64,000 nt of DNA from positions 2,542,001-2,606,000 of the forward strand of contig OZ245892.1 in the NCBI GenBank assembly GCA_965229605.1, read 5' to 3'. The notes under the pieces are model-generated. The model saw only the letters and a list, made by a program, of their open reading frames with translations. It had not been told where the DNA came from and did not search any database. This stretch comes from G965229605 sp965229605 (GTDB lineage: Bacteria > Pseudomonadota > Alphaproteobacteria > CBDDJK01). The translations under genes were made by a program, and so were the position numbers. Below are positions 1 to 8,417 of this stretch, piece by piece; position 1 is the stretch's first letter; each line of letters starts with the position of its first letter.

Positions 1-130
1 CTTCTTGCGGGTCAAATGGGGAAAAAAACACCGCTTCGGTCTGTCCGGGAATCACGCCGACAAGCGACTGCATCGCGTCCGATAAATTCCGGGATAAATG
101 GGACCCCGGACCCAGGCGGGGCGGACTCAC
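1..130 (-). CDS. Partial unidentified ORF at left edge
   Basis: An open frame runs off the left edge on the minus strand. It may start at GTG 130 (reading V-S-P-P-R-L-G-P...), preceded by a GGGGGA purine run about 8 bases upstream. The visible 43 residues end ...AVFFSPFDPQE and match no family I recognise. The frame is the same as cysE and is open from just after the cysE stop, so the true start could also be a TTG near 180. Composition looks coding, but too little is visible to be sure. Confidence 0.35.
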   Translation of the reverse strand, partial: MSPPRLGPGSHLSRNLSDAMQSLVGVIPGQTEAVFFSPFDPQE

Positions 131-190
131 GGATATATCCCCCGCTTGCGGGCCATCTGTTGCCGCCGGTTCAAGAAATTTTTGCAATCG

Positions 191-1054
191 TCAGGTATTT
201 TTATGTGTCGTGTTTTTAGGGGCAGTTCTTTTAGAGGGCGCATTTTTAGTTTTGGTTTTTGCCACCGCTTTTTTCAGCACGGCAATTTCCTGACGTAAAA
301 GGGCAATCTCGTCGCGCAAGGGGTCGCAATCTTCACGCTCGACCGGCATTCCATAAGGACTGAATTGAGGGCTGGACGCCTGATCAGGTTCAGATGAAGC
401 AGCCGGTGCGTTAACAGGACGCGCTGGAATCCCGACCATCGTATCACCCGGCGCAACATCTTTAACAACCACCGCATTGGCCCCGATTCGCGCACCTTTG
501 CCAACCGTGATCGGCCCCAGAATCTGTGCCCCGGAACCGACAATCACTTCATCCTCCAAGGTCGGATGGCGCTTGAGATCGCGCTGGTCATCCGCATTTT
601 CAGACGGCGACACCCCGCCAAGCGTCACATCATGGTAAAGCGTCACATTCTTGCCAATCTCGGCAGTTTCGCCAATCACCACCCCCATGCCATGATCAAT
701 AAAAAGCCCGGACCCGATTTTGGCGCCGGGATGAATCTCGATACCGGTCAGCCAGCGGGCAAGCTGCGAGATATAGCGCGCAAGCACAAACCAGCGTCGC
801 CGATAAAGCGGATGGCTCAGCCAATAAAGCAGCACCGCATGAAAGGAGGGATAAAGCAAGATGACCTCCAGACGGCTGCGGGCCGCCGGATCACGGGCGA
901 TGATGCCATCGACCTCGGCCAGTAAACGCGCAATAAAAGACGGCGGCGGACGCATCTGTGTCGCCTTTACTTTTTGTGAATCGGTCTTCGGCGAGTCTTC
1001 TCCTGCACCGGATTCTTTATCAAAACTATCCTCGGCTCTGATGTCTGCGCTCAT
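191..1054 (-). CDS. cysE: Serine O-acetyltransferase
   Basis: Transfers acetyl from acetyl-CoA to L-serine, giving O-acetylserine for cysteine synthesis in the cytoplasm. The 287-residue protein has the helical SATase N-terminal region (about 38-103), then a left-handed beta-helix of hexapeptide repeats starting at GIEIHPGA (104). The motif DHGMGVVIGE carries the likely catalytic histidine (H121), and a second histidine follows in LYHDVTLGG (H141). A roughly 65-residue C-terminal tail contains a short coiled coil (DEIALLRQEIAVLKK) followed by a lysine/threonine-rich end. That tail is longer than in minimal EpsC-type enzymes, and in enterobacterial CysE the C-terminus binds cysteine synthase. 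The first 35 residues are poorly conserved, so a start at M34 is possible. Confidence 0.93.
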   Translation of the reverse strand: MSADIRAEDSFDKESGAGEDSPKTDSQKVKATQMRPPPSFIARLLAEVDGIIARDPAARSRLEVILLYPSFHAVLLYWLSHPLYRRRWFVLARYISQLARWLTGIEIHPGAKIGSGLFIDHGMGVVIGETAEIGKNVTLYHDVTLGGVSPSENADDQRDLKRHPTLEDEVIVGSGAQILGPITVGKGARIGANAVVVKDVAPGDTMVGIPARPVNAPAASSEPDQASSPQFSPYGMPVEREDCDPLRDEIALLRQEIAVLKKAVAKTKTKNAPSKRTAPKNTTHKNT

Positions 1055-1154
1055 CTTTCGTCCTTATTTCTGTGCCAGCAAAACCAACTCTTTCTATAAA
1101 CCAAACCCTATAAAGTAAACAGGACCCAATTTCAAAACGCGATTTCTTGCGCCT

Positions 1155-1183
1155 CTTGAAAACAGCCAAAACAACCCTACATA
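1155..1183 (+). promoter_or_regulatory. Sigma-32 (RpoH)-like heat-shock promoter
   Basis: CTTGAAA (1155-1161) and CCCTACAT (1175-1182) are separated by 13 bases. This fits the sigma-32 consensus CTTGAAA-N11-16-CCCCATNT with one deviation in the -10 core. It lies about 70 bases upstream of the Hsp20 gene, a typical RpoH target. Confidence 0.65.
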
Positions 1184-1193
1184 TAAACCACAA

Positions 1194-1246
1194 GAGGTCG
1201 GCCATAATGGAGACCTCAAAACACCTATTGCTCTAACCTATGGAGG
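1194..1246 (+). promoter_or_regulatory. Possible RNA thermometer in hsp20 leader
   Basis: The leader has a hairpin GAGGTC (1194-1199) / GACCTC (1212-1217). The CCTC of its right arm could instead pair with GAGG inside the Shine-Dalgarno (GGAGG, 1242-1246) of the Hsp20 gene. Mutually exclusive pairings that hide or free the ribosome site are the principle of ROSE-type thermometers, common upstream of alphaproteobacterial hsp20 genes. Pairing is inferred by eye only. Confidence 0.3.
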
Positions 1247-1252
1247 ATAGCT

Positions 1253-1753
1253 ATGCGTACCTTTGATCTCTCACCGCTGTTTCGAACCTCGGTCGGATAT
1301 GACCGGATGGCCCGACTGCTCGACAGTATGGCCAGCGAACCAACAGCCTCATACCCGCCCTATAATATCGAAAAACTCTCCGATGAAGCCTATATCATCA
1401 CAATGGCTGTCGCCGGTTTCCGCGAAGAAGACCTGGATATTCAGGTTCAGGAAAACCAGCTGACCATCGCAGGGCGACTGCAAACAGACGAAAATCAACC
1501 CGATGAGCGAGTCTTTCTTTACCGCGGCATTGCTGAACGCGCCTTTGAACGGCGTTTCTCGCTTGCCGACCATATCAAGGTCAGTGGCGCACGCCTGAAC
1601 GACGGACTCTTGCACGTCGATCTGGTCCGGGAAGTCCCCGAAGCCGCTAAACCGCGCCGGGTTGAAATCACCAATGCGGTGTCTGAGCCGGTTCAACAGA
1701 AAATCGAGCCGCAAAACAAGGCCTCCACCCGAAAGGTCAAAGCGGCGGCTTAA
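1253..1753 (+). CDS. Hsp20 family small heat-shock protein
   Basis: ATP-independent holdase chaperone that binds unfolding proteins in the cytoplasm. The 166-residue product has the IbpA-type opening (TFDLSPLFRTSVGYDRM), an alpha-crystallin domain from about residue 35 (YPPYNIEKL...) to about 130, and the consensus-like AxGxLxxGxLxI-V element represented by SGARLNDGLLHVDLVRE. A lysine-rich tail follows. A strong GGAGG ribosome site sits 6 bases before the ATG. A sigma-32-like promoter lies upstream and a perfect-stem terminator downstream, so it is a monocistronic heat-shock gene. The family is secure, but ibpA and hspA orthology is not separable by eye. Confidence 0.93.
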   Translation: MRTFDLSPLFRTSVGYDRMARLLDSMASEPTASYPPYNIEKLSDEAYIITMAVAGFREEDLDIQVQENQLTIAGRLQTDENQPDERVFLYRGIAERAFERRFSLADHIKVSGARLNDGLLHVDLVREVPEAAKPRRVEITNAVSEPVQQKIEPQNKASTRKVKAAA

Positions 1754-1845
1754 GGAGCCTTCAGCCACATAAAAAAACAACAAGATGTTCAGTCGTTACC
1801 TTTAACAGGCGATAACTGTTCACTTAACAAACGTGGGGCAAATTG

Positions 1846-1876
1846 GCGGGAGACCTTCCGGGTCTCCCGCTTTTTT
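1846..1876 (+). terminator. Rho-independent terminator after hsp20
   Basis: A perfect 10-bp stem, GCGGGAGACC (1846-1855) with GGTCTCCCGC (1861-1870), closes a 5-base loop and is followed directly by TTTTTT. It ends the Hsp20 transcript. Confidence 0.9.
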
Positions 1877-1939
1877 ATTTGAAGCTGACAAAAAATATGG
1901 CAAAAGCAACAGACTCAAAAGCAGCAGATAACAAAACCA

Positions 1940-3088
1940 ATGACCAAAACAGACGAACGCCATATTGAACGCCATATCGAAAGCTGGACTGACAGTTATT
2001 TCAAACGCACCCGCAGCATCATCGAAGCACACGGGGATGTCCGGGTGACCTATGCCGTCTTTATGCGCCGACCCGTGGTGCTGGCCCCGCGCCTGGCAGT
2101 GGACTGGCTCCATTCTGTCGCAAAGGACCGAAAAACCACCTTTGATATCGAAGTTTTACACCCCGAAGGCAGCTGGGTCGGCGCCGGGGACCCGCTTTTA
2201 TATGTTTCAGGGGCTTTCAGTCAGCTGGTTGAACTTGAAACCCTGATGCTGCAAAAACTTGGGGCCGCCTCGGTTGCCGCCTATAATGCCGCCCTTATGG
2301 TCCAGGACTTGCCAAAAACCGCCTTTATTGCCATGGATGCCCGCCATTGCGCCGGGACTGAAATGGCTGAAATGATGGCCTATGCGGCCTCGGTCGGGTC
2401 CGCACGCGGCAAAAAAGAATCCCGGGCCACCGGATTTATCGGCAATGCAACCGATGCCACCGCCCATTATTTCGGCAATGAAACCGGCCTTGGAACCATG
2501 CCTCATGCGCTGGTCGGCTATGCCGGATCAACACTCAAGGCCTGCACGCTTTTCCACGAAACCCACCCGACCATGCCCCTGACCGCTCTGGTTGACTATT
2601 TCGGGCAGGAAATCACCGATGCACTTGAAGTTTCTGGCCATTTTCCCGATCTTGCAACGACCGGAAAACTCTCTATCCGGCTGGATACTCCCGGAAGCCG
2701 CTTTATTGAAGGGTTAGACCCAACCCGCAGCTATCAGGTGCTTGACCGCCATGCCCCGCGCTCAACCCGGGGCTATCGCAGCGAAAGCGAATTGCAGCAT
2801 TTGATCGGACCCGGCGTTTCAGCCGCAGCCGTCTGGCATTTGCGTGAACGACTGGATGCCGCTGGCTATCGCCAAGTCAAAATCGTCTGCTCCTCCGGCT
2901 TTGGACTTGAAAAATGCCGGGTGATGGCTCTGGCAGATGCCCCGGTCGATGTGATTGGAACCGGAAGCTATCTGCCGCAATCCTGGCAAGAGACCTATGC
3001 AACCGCTGATATCATCGCCTATGACGGACAGGCCCGGGTGAAAACAGGCCGGGAGTTCTTGTTGCGTGGCAAATCGGTTGAATCCTGA
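1940..3088 (+). CDS. pncB: Nicotinate phosphoribosyltransferase-like protein
   Basis: Likely converts nicotinate and PRPP to nicotinate mononucleotide in NAD salvage. The 382 residues are collinear with short bacterial NAPRTases: the N-terminal FKRTRSI segment, a central barrel with RHCAGTEMAE, GFIGNATDATAHYFG and PHALVGYAGS, and the C-terminal phosphate-binding region IGTGSYLPQSW. The gene starts without an obvious Shine-Dalgarno, and no earlier in-frame ATG is available. It ends 6 bases before the start of the following TPR gene, so the two are probably co-transcribed. Confidence in the family is high. Nicotinate versus nicotinamide preference is inferred. Confidence 0.85.
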   Translation: MTKTDERHIERHIESWTDSYFKRTRSIIEAHGDVRVTYAVFMRRPVVLAPRLAVDWLHSVAKDRKTTFDIEVLHPEGSWVGAGDPLLYVSGAFSQLVELETLMLQKLGAASVAAYNAALMVQDLPKTAFIAMDARHCAGTEMAEMMAYAASVGSARGKKESRATGFIGNATDATAHYFGNETGLGTMPHALVGYAGSTLKACTLFHETHPTMPLTALVDYFGQEITDALEVSGHFPDLATTGKLSIRLDTPGSRFIEGLDPTRSYQVLDRHAPRSTRGYRSESELQHLIGPGVSAAAVWHLRERLDAAGYRQVKIVCSSGFGLEKCRVMALADAPVDVIGTGSYLPQSWQETYATADIIAYDGQARVKTGREFLLRGKSVES

Positions 3089-3094
3089 CGATTG

Positions 3095-4819
3095 ATGAAA
3101 AAACCCGACAAGCCGGAAAATTCACCGGAAAACGCAGAAGCTCCCCTTCAGGATATTATGGGTCAGGCCTGGCAAGCCGTCAAAAATAGCGACTGGCCGC
3201 TGGCTGAAAAAAAGGCCCGGCAATGGATCGAACAAAGACCAGAGGACCAAAAAGCGGTCGAGATCATGGCTGCTGCTGCCGCCAATCAGCGCAATTTTGA
3301 CGAAGCCGCCTCTTTCTATGAGCGTTTACATGCGCTGGACCCGGCGCGGGAAACTATTTTGTCGGCCCTCCATCGGGTCTATCTCCAAAAAGCCGACCAG
3401 GTGATTGAAGGCCAGGACCCCCGGACGATGGATTTATGGGCCACGCGAATCCTGACCACCTTCCCGAACAACAGTGCCGGATTGAACGTCAAAGGTATTT
3501 CCAGCCGCCTTCAAGGTAACTTCAAAGCCGCCGCTTCCTTTCATCAACAGGGCTTGCAGGCAGAAGGCCTTGCCCCGCAGGAAGAAGCCGCCCATCAGGC
3601 CGGGTTGGGGATGGTGGCTCTGGAAACCGAAGACTATGCGGCCGCCTTTCACGCTTTCACTCGCGCGGTTGAACTGACCCCCGATATTTCCACCTATAAG
3701 CATAATCTGGTGGTTGTTCTGTATAGTATGGGCAAGGATGACGAGGCTTCAGAGCTTCTTTATCAACTCATCGCCGATGAGCCGGAGAATCCGGACTATC
3801 TTTATTCACGGGCTCAAATTCGCTTGCGCGCTGGTGACTGGCCCAAAGGATGGGCTGATTATGAAGCGCGCTGGAACAGTTTTTATATGAAACGCGATGT
3901 CGGCAAGGGACTGCGCGGCTATTATACCCGGTTCTTCCCCGATATCCCGGTCTGCACCCGCCAGTTTCTATCTGACCAGTCCCTGCACGGAAAAAGCCTG
4001 ATTATCTATGGTGAACAGGGCTATGGCGATAACCTGATGGCCTTGCGGCTTTTGCCTCTGGTTAAGGACAAAACCGGTGCCTCTCCGGTTCTGGTCACCC
4101 CGTATGACCCGCTTGTGCCGCTTATGCGCGCTATCCCTGATCTCGAACGCAGCACAAAAATTGTCCAGGCTGTCGAAGGCATGGCGGTCGAGAAACTTCC
4201 GAAAGGCGATGGACATTGCGGTATTTTAAGCCTTTTCCATCTTTTATCCATCAATAGTCCGGCCGATATACCCCTGATTTCAAAGCCAATATTCAGTGCT
4301 GAACATCAAAAAATCTGGCGGGACAGGATAAGCTCTAGCAGGAGTCGTGAAAAGAACCTGGCCATCGGGGTTGCTTTTGAAGGCAATGCCAAGGCTAAAA
4401 ATCGCCAAAGCCGGTCGCTTGATCTTTCCCGGCTCTGCGCTGCTCTGCCTGATGACTGCACAATTCATCTGCTGCAAAAAGACAAAACCCCTGAAATAGA
4501 AAAGGTTCTGCAAAACCACTCGTCCATCTTCTTTTGGGGCGATATGATGGATGATTTCACCGATACCGCGCAACTAATCCATGAACTTGATTTTATCGTT
4601 ACGATTGATACCGCCATCGCCCATCTTGCCGGGCTTCTGCAAAAACCGGGCTGCCTGCTTTTGCCGACTCCCGGTGAATGGCGGTGGGGCCCGCCGTTTT
4701 TACAAGAAAACCGGGGCTATTGCAGGCTTTATCCGCATCTTTACGAGCTGCGCCAAAAAACCCCCGGCGCGTGGGATTCAGTGCTGGATCAACTCTCTGA
4801 TCTTCTTCAAACTATTTAG
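3095..4819 (+). CDS. TPR protein with C-terminal glycosyltransferase-like domain
   Basis: The 574-residue protein has several tetratricopeptide repeats in about residues 20-265 (for example AAAANQRNFDEAASFYERLHALDP and AGLGMVALETEDYAAAFHAFTRAVELTP). The C-terminal half resembles the GT-B fold of heptosyltransferase/OGT-like proteins (LIIYGEQGYGDNLM, then VTIDTAIAHLAGLLQKPG with a donor-site-like DTAIAHLAG). This architecture is common near flagellin or surface-glycan genes and is thought to glycosylate proteins, but neither substrate nor sugar can be read here. ATG 3095 is preferred over TTG 3092. A paralogue lies at 58540-60234. The next gene downstream encodes an unrecognised repeat protein, which could be a partner. 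Confidence 0.8.
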   Translation: MKKPDKPENSPENAEAPLQDIMGQAWQAVKNSDWPLAEKKARQWIEQRPEDQKAVEIMAAAAANQRNFDEAASFYERLHALDPARETILSALHRVYLQKADQVIEGQDPRTMDLWATRILTTFPNNSAGLNVKGISSRLQGNFKAAASFHQQGLQAEGLAPQEEAAHQAGLGMVALETEDYAAAFHAFTRAVELTPDISTYKHNLVVVLYSMGKDDEASELLYQLIADEPENPDYLYSRAQIRLRAGDWPKGWADYEARWNSFYMKRDVGKGLRGYYTRFFPDIPVCTRQFLSDQSLHGKSLIIYGEQGYGDNLMALRLLPLVKDKTGASPVLVTPYDPLVPLMRAIPDLERSTKIVQAVEGMAVEKLPKGDGHCGILSLFHLLSINSPADIPLISKPIFSAEHQKIWRDRISSSRSREKNLAIGVAFEGNAKAKNRQSRSLDLSRLCAALPDDCTIHLLQKDKTPEIEKVLQNHSSIFFWGDMMDDFTDTAQLIHELDFIVTIDTAIAHLAGLLQKPGCLLLPTPGEWRWGPPFLQENRGYCRLYPHLYELRQKTPGAWDSVLDQLSDLLQTI

Positions 4820-5050
4820 CCGAATTATCACAAACCGCTTGTCTTTTATGTAAAAATCAAATATATTAAAGTATTCGCATGATATGGCAGAATGCTCTGA
4901 AAGCGAATATTGACAGACAAATACAAGTCAAACAGCTGTATATCACCGTTATTTCTGGATTGCTCCAAGCAGACCGGAAGATACGGCACAAATATTGCAT
5001 ATTCTATATCTAATATTTTGGGAAGTAGCCTCTAACTAAGGGAGGATCAC

Positions 5051-6181
5051 ATGACCGTATCAGGAAGTTTCTATTTGCCGACTGTTTTGTCGCGTATGAC
5101 GGGATCGACTGGCGAGCCGATGTCGGTTGCGGGGATGCTGAAGAGTTCCCGCGATTGGGAGAGTCGTAACACCTATACGCCGAACCAGTCTGGGACGATT
5201 AATTTACAGAATGCATTGAACAACCGAGATGCGGTTGCGAGTCGCCAGCGGATTATGCTGGGTGCCATTCAGTTTATCAACGACGTTGCGCAGGAGCGTC
5301 GCACGCCGACTGAGGACTGGGAGATGACGGGCGGTTATATGGCGACGAAGGGTCTTCCGTTTCATGTCGAGGTTAATCAGTCGGGTCAGATTAATGTTTT
5401 GCCACAGGAGGACATGATTTCGGAGCTTCCGATCAACCAGCAGCCGAAGATGCGCGAGGCCCTTGACCGTCTGGAGGAGTTGAAAGCTTTGTTTGACGAG
5501 GAAACGACGAAGGATCTTTTGCATACGAAGTTGGAGTATGCGGTTTTTCGGATTGACGAGTTGAATCTTTTCAAGCCGGCGCAGGATCCCTGGGAGGAGG
5601 AGTTTTTGAATCGCCGGGAGATTGGTCGTCCGATGATTGTTGGTTTGGACAAGGATGGCGAGTTACAAACTTTTGATCAGATTGAGACGAATTTTGAGTA
5701 TGTTGAGGATGACGATGATCGTTTGAAGCTGCAGTTGGCCGGGATGCGCATGGAGTCGATCATTGCGGGTGATGTCGCTGCGGTCGAGAGTTGGGAGACC
5801 CTTGCCCTTGGGAAAAGGCTGTCTGGCGACGATTATTTTCTGGATGTTGACGAGGATGGCGAGATCGTTGTCCGTGAAAATAATGACAAGATTTCGGGGG
5901 CCAATTCGATTTTGCCGAGTTATTTGCAGGAGGATGTCGAGGACGAATATTATATCGTGCCGGAGTATCTGCGTGGTGGCGGCAGCTATGATTTCTATAA
6001 GGAGAGCTGGGAAGAAAAGGCGATGGAGATGTATCAGAACAAGATTCCTTTCCATCTGGATGTCAGCGGCTCTTCTGTCCGGGTGATCGAGACTGATTTT
6101 AACGCTACGCGTACGCGTGATCTTTTGTCGGATAATTATTCATCGCGGCTCTTGAATGCCCGGGTCAATCTTTTGGTGTAA
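5051..6181 (+). CDS. Unrecognised acidic protein with four beta-hairpin-like repeats
   Basis: I do not recognise this 376-residue protein. It has no signal peptide or membrane segment and is rich in Asp and Glu. Four short segments share a pattern of a hydrophobic strand, an Asp/Ser-Gly turn and a second strand: LPFHVEVNQSGQINVLPQ (101-118), RPMIVGLDKDGELQTFDQ (193-210), YFLDVDEDGEIVVREN (262-277) and IPFHLDVSGSSVRVIETD (332-349). The first and last are closest. A strong GGGAGG ribosome site 6 bases before the ATG and a 231-base leader suggest high expression from its own promoter. Third codon positions favour G and T, opposite to the flanking plus-strand genes. It follows a TPR/glycosyltransferase-like gene, so it may be a substrate or partner, but that is inference. 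Confidence 0.75.
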   Translation: MTVSGSFYLPTVLSRMTGSTGEPMSVAGMLKSSRDWESRNTYTPNQSGTINLQNALNNRDAVASRQRIMLGAIQFINDVAQERRTPTEDWEMTGGYMATKGLPFHVEVNQSGQINVLPQEDMISELPINQQPKMREALDRLEELKALFDEETTKDLLHTKLEYAVFRIDELNLFKPAQDPWEEEFLNRREIGRPMIVGLDKDGELQTFDQIETNFEYVEDDDDRLKLQLAGMRMESIIAGDVAAVESWETLALGKRLSGDDYFLDVDEDGEIVVRENNDKISGANSILPSYLQEDVEDEYYIVPEYLRGGGSYDFYKESWEEKAMEMYQNKIPFHLDVSGSSVRVIETDFNATRTRDLLSDNYSSRLLNARVNLLV

Positions 6182-6224
6182 ATCTCTTGGTGTGAATCTT
6201 TTAATGATTCTTTTAATTCAGGGG

Positions 6225-6241
6225 CCGTTCTGACAGAACGG
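6225..6241 (+). terminator. Hairpin between repeat-protein gene and proB
   Basis: CCGTTCT (6225-6231) and AGAACGG (6235-6241) form a perfect 7-bp stem with a GAC loop, 44 bases after the stop. There is no T-run, so it is either a weak or Rho-assisted terminator or a 3'-end stabiliser. Confidence 0.35.
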
Positions 6242-6355
6242 ACGTTCAGAATAGAAAAAATCGTTCTTTACAAGAGCGATATCTATCTGGCAGGACAATA
6301 AAAGACCCTAAAATATAAGAATATAAGCGTAGCAAACATAAAGCGGCCCCGTGAT

Positions 6356-7573
6356 ATGAGTCCAGCTTCGGCTATTCCGCCGCTTTCCCGATTTAAGCGC
6401 ATTGTTGTCAAGGTTGGCTCGGCCCTTCTGGTCAAGGACGGGCGGGTGCGACAGAAATGGCTGACGGCTCTGGCCCGCGATTGCGCCGAATTTAACAAAA
6501 AGGGACAGCAATGTATCATCGTGACCTCCGGGGCTATTGCTCTTGGTCGCAGCAGCCCGAAAGCCCGGTTTGGCCGTAAAAAAAGCCTGAAACTTGAAGA
6601 AAAACAGGCCGCTGCCGCTCTTGGGCAGCCACGCCTGATCGAGGCCTGGCAGCAAGCCCTTGCCCCGCATGATCTTGATGTCGGGCAGATCCTGCTGACC
6701 TTTGAAGATACCGAAGAACGCCGCCGCCATCTCAACGCCCGGGCCGCCATCTTGCAGCTTCTGGGGCTGGGGACAGTCCCGATTATCAATGAAAATGACA
6801 GTGTGGCCACGGCTGAAATCCGCTATGGCGATAATGATCGCCTGGCCGCACGGGTCGCCACCATGGTCAGTGCCGATTTGCTGGTGCTTTTATCGGATAT
6901 TGACGGGCTTTACAGTGCTGATCCGCGCCATGATCCCGATGCCCGCCATTTTCCGGTGATCGAGGCTTTGACCCCCGAAATCATGGCTATGGCAGGCGGA
7001 GCCCCGATTGGCTATTCATCCGGCGGCATGGTGACCAAACTCGAAGCCGCCCGCATCGCCCTTGGTGGCGGCTGTCATATGGTCATCGCCAAAGGCGATC
7101 TTGACCATCCATTACGCCAGCTTGAAAAAACACCGGGTCAGCTTGAAACAACAGCAGGAAACGAAAAATCATCACGCAGCACCTGGTTTTTGCCCTCGGC
7201 CACGCCGCAAGCCGCCCGCAAACGCTGGATTGGCGGGGTGCTTGACCCGAAAGGACGCTTGCGCGTTGACCAGGGGGCGGCACAGGCCCTGCGGCGCGGG
7301 TCCAGCCTGCTGCCCAAAGGCATTACCGCCGTTGAAGGATATTTTGAACGCGGCGATCCGGTTGAAATTCTGGAACAAGACCCCCAAAAACACCAAATTA
7401 TTGCCATTGGACTATGCGCCTATTCAAGTGCTGAAACCGCCCGTATTCTATCGTGTCACAGCGATGAAATTGCGTCTGTTCTTGGCTATGCCGGGCGCAA
7501 CGCGGTTGTCCACCGCGATGATCTGTCCCTGATCGAAAACCCCAAAACGCCTAAACCTGCCAAACAAAGATAA
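6356..7573 (+). CDS. proB: Glutamate 5-kinase
   Basis: Phosphorylates L-glutamate to glutamyl-5-phosphate, the first step of proline synthesis. The 405-residue protein opens with the amino-acid-kinase motif RIVVKVGSALLV, followed by VTSGAIALGR, the substrate-binding NENDSVAT, FGDND-like YGDNDRLAARVA and the ADLLVLLSDIDGLY strand. A C-terminal PUA domain starts near residue 290 (WIGGVLDPKGRLRVDQGA). It is about 30 residues longer than many ProB proteins, because of a short N-terminal leader and a linker near 245-270. Neither proA nor obgE is adjacent. The pxpA gene, also in glutamate/5-oxoproline metabolism, follows within about 15 bases, which suggests one transcript. Confidence 0.95.
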   Translation: MSPASAIPPLSRFKRIVVKVGSALLVKDGRVRQKWLTALARDCAEFNKKGQQCIIVTSGAIALGRSSPKARFGRKKSLKLEEKQAAAALGQPRLIEAWQQALAPHDLDVGQILLTFEDTEERRRHLNARAAILQLLGLGTVPIINENDSVATAEIRYGDNDRLAARVATMVSADLLVLLSDIDGLYSADPRHDPDARHFPVIEALTPEIMAMAGGAPIGYSSGGMVTKLEAARIALGGGCHMVIAKGDLDHPLRQLEKTPGQLETTAGNEKSSRSTWFLPSATPQAARKRWIGGVLDPKGRLRVDQGAAQALRRGSSLLPKGITAVEGYFERGDPVEILEQDPQKHQIIAIGLCAYSSAETARILSCHSDEIASVLGYAGRNAVVHRDDLSLIENPKTPKPAKQR

Positions 7574-7588
7574 TCAAAAAGGGTGGAT

Positions 7589-8386
7589 ATGAAAATTGAC
7601 CTGAATTGCGATCTCGGGGAAGTGCTGATTGCCGCAAGCGCACCTGATCCAAATAATCGGGATGATATTCTGATGCGCGATAAACAGGTCATGGAATATG
7701 TGTCCTCGGTCAATATCGCCTGTGGCGGCCATGCCGGAGACGCCGATTCAATGACCGAGATCATGGAGCAGGCAAAAGCGCGTGGCATTGCAATCGGGGC
7801 GCATCCTTCCTATGCCGACCCGGCCCATTTCGGACGGCGCGATCTTGATCTGCCCCGTGAGCAGTTGATCAGTGACCTCTGCCGCCAGCTTGACGATTTT
7901 CGTGCCCGCGCACAGGCTTGCGCGGTACAGCCTGCGCATATCAAGCCGCATGGTGCGCTTTATAACCGCGCCGCGATAGACCCCGATGTCGCCCGCTCCA
8001 TTCTTGAAGCTATCGGACAGGTCTTTCCCGACCGCGCACAAATTGCGGTCATGGGACTGGCTGGCGGGGTGCTGGTGGATGATGCACGCGCCGCCGGACA
8101 CCCGGTTATCCGCGAAGGATTTGCTGATCGTGCCTATGACGAAAAGGGGCGGTTGGTCAGCCGCAACATTTCAGGTTCGGTGATTGAGGACCATGATCAG
8201 GCCGTAGAACAAGCTATTTCCCTTGCCAAAGCAGAGCCGATTTCAACGCTTGAAGGCTCAAAGATAACCTTGAAAGTGGACAGTTTATGCCTGCATAGCG
8301 ATACACCCGCCGCGATTGAACGGGCCAGACAATTATATCAGGGCTTGACCGCCGCCGGATTTACCATCATAGCGACACCCGCTTGA
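7589..8386 (+). CDS. pxpA: 5-oxoprolinase subunit A (LamB/YcsF family)
   Basis: PxpA acts with PxpB and PxpC in ATP-dependent opening of 5-oxoproline to glutamate. The 265-residue product has the family signatures KIDLNCDLGE at the N-terminus, VNIACGGHAGD and GAHPSYAD in the middle, and VKPHGALYN-like IKPHGALYN. ATG 7589 is placed 5 bases after AAAAGGG. GTG 7583 is the only in-frame alternative. The pxpB and pxpC genes are not in the window, so the partner subunits must be elsewhere. Clustering with proB fits a shared glutamate theme. The sequence is full length and intact. Confidence 0.92.
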   Translation: MKIDLNCDLGEVLIAASAPDPNNRDDILMRDKQVMEYVSSVNIACGGHAGDADSMTEIMEQAKARGIAIGAHPSYADPAHFGRRDLDLPREQLISDLCRQLDDFRARAQACAVQPAHIKPHGALYNRAAIDPDVARSILEAIGQVFPDRAQIAVMGLAGGVLVDDARAAGHPVIREGFADRAYDEKGRLVSRNISGSVIEDHDQAVEQAISLAKAEPISTLEGSKITLKVDSLCLHSDTPAAIERARQLYQGLTAAGFTIIATPA

Positions 8387-8417
8387 CCAACCCGATCAAC
8401 CCGGCCTAAATAAGGCC

